Shown here piece after piece: positions 61,338-64,000 of a DNA stretch of 64,000 nt. Below the pieces are notes generated by a model. It did no database searches. It was not told where the DNA came from and saw only the letters and a list, made by a program, of their open reading frames with translations. Source of the stretch: Winogradskyella psychrotolerans (GTDB lineage: Bacteria > Bacteroidota > Bacteroidia > Flavobacteriales > Flavobacteriaceae). Positions within the stretch are counted from its first letter, which is position 1. Each line of letters opens with the position of its first letter. The stretch covers positions 57,444 through 121,443 of the forward strand of contig NZ_JAHKPS010000013.1 in NCBI RefSeq assembly GCF_018860565.1, read 5' to 3'. Both the position numbers and the translations under genes were made by a program.

Positions 61338-61761
61338 ACTAAGATAATTGTTTTAGTTCAACATTTAATAACACAAAAAGACCACACCAGTTTATGGTGC
61401 AGCCTAAATGCAATTTCTCTATGTAAATTGTGTTGTAATGTTGAGGGTTGATTAATTAATAGCTTGTTAAAATTAAGCATTAAAAATCAGTAAATCAGAC
61501 CCTTAAAATAAAAAACCGACGAATTGTATTAGAAATCAGTTTTGTAGGAATTGTTTTCGATAAAAAGTAAATAAAAGCGTTAAAATTACGTCTTAAACTT
61601 TAAGAAAAACCACTAAACCACTCATTAAAACACTGAAAATGAAAGACCTACTTATAAACAAATGGTTGAACCAAAATTTACTAGATAACAATCTATACTT
61701 CAGAAACCCTAACTAATTTGTCATAGGATTAATGAAGGATTTAGTTTCATCATATTTTATC
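61338..61761. other. Non-coding stretch upstream of the T9SS gene
   Basis: Contains the presumed leader and promoter of the large gene on the minus strand, with a small hairpin CACCAgtttaTGGTG (61385-61399). No consensus promoter pair was identified. A 25-codon frame on the plus strand (61639-61716) has no support as a gene. Confidence 0.45.
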
Positions 61762-62112
61762 ATAAAAAAACCTAACAAATAAGACCGTATTACATCTTAC
61801 TTGTTAGGTTTAAGAACTATTTAAGCTCTACTTAAAATTATATTTTTATCAACTTTTTTTGATATAATGTTCCTGTAGTTGACATTGCTTTTACGGTATA
61901 AATACCATTAGGCAAGCCTTGAACAGAAATTTGTTTACCTTCTTTATCTATTTCACCTCCTTTAACACGGCTCATTAATCTTCCTGTTAAATCGTGAATT
62001 TCGATAAACTCAATCGCTGTGACCACTTCAAAACTAAGCAATGTATAGCCTGACGTAGGGTTTGGCGAGAGCCTCATTAGATCTGTAGTGTTTTCTGGTC
62101 TTAATGGAACTT
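61762..62112. repeat. 351-bp direct duplication, copy 2
   Basis: Offset by 6,377 bp from copy 1, including the terminator hairpin at 61764-61811. Confidence 0.85.
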
Positions 62113-62295
62113 CTGATGCCTCTGGTAAATACTGTATTAGTGTTGCTTTGGTATCTGTACCACTATCATTAATATAATCTGATACTCCTCCTCTAGCTCT
62201 TAAGTGTACACTTACTAAATCTGTAATACCATCGCTATACACTTGTACACGTAATGCTGCCGCTGTTATCGCTGACTCATATCTACCATCCCATT
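61838..62295 (-). pseudogene. Detached C-terminal end of a T9SS surface protein
   Basis: About 152 codons homologous to the end of the 1,958-residue protein: the last part of the jelly-roll repeat (ITAAALRVQVYSDG, LRARGGVSDY) plus the whole sorting domain. No start or signal peptide belongs to it. The open frame continues upstream only because it is fused at about 62296 to helicase-derived codons, so the 183-residue ORF ending here (start 62389) is a chimera unlikely to be exported. Confidence 0.75.
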
Positions 62296-63714
62296 TTACT
62301 TTTTCTGTTAAAGCTTGGATTTCTTCATAAGTTGACTCTGGGTTAAAAATAGTTTCAACATCTGTTTCAGGGTTTTCTTCTGTTAACAAAACATAACATT
62401 TCGCATTACTTTTATCTCTTCCCGCCCTTCCTGCTTCCTAATAAAGTGATTCCATTGAGGCTGGCATTCCATAATGTACAGTAAAACCTATATTCTTTTT
62501 ATTAATCCCCATACCAAAAGCTTTTGTAGCTGTTAGTAATGTAAATTTATTTTGTTTGTATTCGTCTTGAACTTTTACTTTATATGTTTCAAAATCTAAA
62601 TCGTCATTATAATTTCTTGGTTTTGAACCAGAATAGAATTTTATGGGAACATTAAAGTTAGTTGACAATCTATTTGATAAGTCAAAACAACCATTTCCAC
62701 CATTCACAAAAGGGGTAAATATTAAACCACACTTAGGATTTTCAGCTTCAGGTGCAAAAAGATTATCTTCTTCAATATGATTTTCAATAATAGTAGTAAC
62801 TTCTTGATATTTATCTCCCTTATCATTGATTACAATAAACTCTAATTCTGGCCGCGTATAATCAGTTAACGTTTTACGTTCTTTTGGTCTGTATTAAATT
62901 CTAACTGAATATCTTTTAAAACATTAACTGAAGCCGTTGCGGTTAAACCTAAAAAGTTAATTGTAGGGCAGTATTTTTTTATGGTATTTGACAAATTTAA
63001 GTACGAGGTTCTAAAGTCGTGTCCCCATTCTGACAAACAATGTACTTCATCAATTACGGCATAAGAAAAGTCCAATTGTGAATTAATAGCGACTAATCTT
63101 TCTCTAAAATCTTTTGTTTGAAATCTCTCAGGTGAAATAAAAACAAAGAAATATTTTCCATTACTATAATTGTCTAATATTTCTGTTCTTGCAGCACCAC
63201 CTACATCACTATTTATTGATTCTATATTTTGAATGTATGCTTGATTAAGGTCTTTAACTTGATCATACATTAAAGATTTTATTGGACAGACTACAAAACT
63301 TATACAAGGCTGTAAAAGACAAGCTAGTTGATAAGTCAAAGATTTTCCTCCGCCTGTTGGCAGTAGACCTATTGTTGTATTATTCTCTAAAATATTTTGA
63401 ATTATAGAAATCTGACCATTATTAAACCTATCGTATTCAAATATGTTTTTAAGAAAAAACTCTAAGTTTTCTAAGTCATTAGATTCTTCATTAAAAAGAA
63501 GTTTGTATTTAAATTTAGTAGAAGTGCTAAGTTTAAAATAATTAACTCGGTCTAATTTATTTTTATTACGATTATGAAATAAATCTAAATAATCGGTTCT
63601 AATATATATAACATCTTCATTAAGAAAGTTTTCATCTGTCTAACGCTCAAAAAGACTAAAATCAATTTTAATACAATTTCTTTTTGATAATCTAATTCGA
63701 AATTTTTGTTTGTC
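62296..63714 (-). pseudogene. Decayed RecQ-like helicase gene
   Basis: Conceptual translation gives an N-terminal extension, Walker A GLLPTGGGKSLTYQL, DEVHCLSEWGHDFR, FGMGINKKNIGF and ESLY-stop-EAGRAGRD. Disablements: TAG at 63640-63642, a single-base deletion in an A-run near 62872-62875 that shifts frame, and TAG at 62438-62440 replacing the Gln of YQEAGRAGR. After LLTEENPETD...TEKV it runs into the T9SS fragment. It is distinct from recQ at 23017 and resembles helicases of mobile or defence loci. Confidence 0.85.
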
Positions 63715-64000
63715 ATTTAACTAAATATATATATTGATTTGCTTTTACTAATTAATGCCAAAACAATTAGATATAAACAATTGTCCATATCCAATATACA
63801 GACCAAATATAAAAAATCATGAATTTATATAAAAGCACCAATATCACCATATAAAAATTACTAAGGTTATTTTATTGTACTATCCCTTAAACTGTTACCA
63901 GAACTCAAAAGTTCCTAATAATTTCAATTTTACAGCTAATTTGCCTCTATTATTTATTACGGTTTAATTTGGGGCGGTTCACGGTTTTATTGCGGTTTTA
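63715..64000. other. AT-rich end of window, no gene recognised
   Basis: No coding frame of note. Near the end CGGTTT occurs three times (from 63960), including TTACGGTTTA, which partly resembles the half-site of the palindromes at 49488 and 53800. It may belong to something beyond the window. Confidence 0.4.

Noticed and set aside
61639..61716. 25-codon plus-strand frame upstream of the duplicated tail
   Set aside because: No signal peptide, promoter or recognisable homology; chance frame length.
61838..62389. 183-aa ORF as a genuine small secreted protein
   Set aside because: Its first about 30 codons are helicase-derived and it has no signal peptide, so the sorting domain could not be used.
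28778..64000. Second attachment-site copy of the tRNA-Met 3' end
   Set aside because: Scanning by eye for CTCCTTCTCGCTA-like sequence found none in the window, so no right border is claimed.
63956..64000. CGGTTT repeats as a CRISPR or operator array
   Set aside because: Only three short irregular repeats with no constant spacers; cut off by the window end. No CRISPR array was seen anywhere in the window.

Overview
The window is AT-rich DNA from a member of the Bacteroidota, most likely a marine Flavobacteriaceae. Supporting signs are a type IX secretion (T9SS) C-terminal sorting domain, clade-typical families (DUF2911, DUF4290, DUF4836, START-like, Lacal_2735, DUF6428), promoters of the TTG-N19-TAnnTTTG kind, and the near absence of Shine-Dalgarno sites.

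Region 1 (1-28,777) looks like core chromosome. It holds the end of a CorA transporter, a DUF4272 protein, a secreted PIG-L deacetylase, a Na+/solute symporter with a tiny membrane partner, a DUF2911 protein, and an arsenic operon (arsR, DUF6428, phosphatase-type reductase, ACR3 pump). From 10,545 to 19,293 comes a cluster that resembles a light/oxidative-stress regulon: TetR, ABC1 kinase, SDR-DUF2867, TIGR03643, folE, SDR, glutathione peroxidase, TspO, SRPBCC and a photolyase/cryptochrome. Its two transcription units share a 52-bp promoter box with an inverted repeat. MurA, DUF4290, DUF493, an AAA ATPase, RecQ, Fmt, HU, YqgE, a class IV aminotransferase, a START-like protein and tRNA-Met(CAT) follow.

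Region 2 (28,830-44,955) looks like an island next to the tRNA. A tyrosine recombinase and two small accessory genes read rightwards. Facing them is an 11-gene minus-strand operon of about 13.6 kb: hsdM, hsdS, a TIR protein, a SLOG-like protein, a ThsB/DUF1863-type TIR-like protein, two unknown genes, a PD-(D/E)xK nuclease, a DUF262/GmrSD-type nuclease, a secreted beta-rich protein and hsdR. The TIR-SLOG-TIR trio looks like a Thoeris-related signalling cassette carried as cargo inside a type I restriction operon.

Region 3 (45,001-55,257) encodes an ABC exporter with a DUF4836 lipoprotein, small envelope proteins, and a four-gene operon: TerB-like, a four-TM coiled-coil protein, a vWA-like lipoprotein and an exported EEP-family nuclease/phosphatase. 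A palindrome of the type TTACGGTAAACCGTAA occurs twice upstream of that operon and once upstream of a neighbouring secreted protein, so the units may be co-regulated. An 843-bp intergenic stretch here is full of inverted repeats and carries an unlisted 53-residue lipoprotein gene.

Region 4 (55,387-64,000) holds a 1,958-residue T9SS surface protein, then a 351-bp near-identical copy of its 3' end fused to a decayed RecQ-like helicase gene (two nonsense codons and one frameshift). The last 286 bases show no clear gene.

All family names come from motif recognition by eye; no database search was run.
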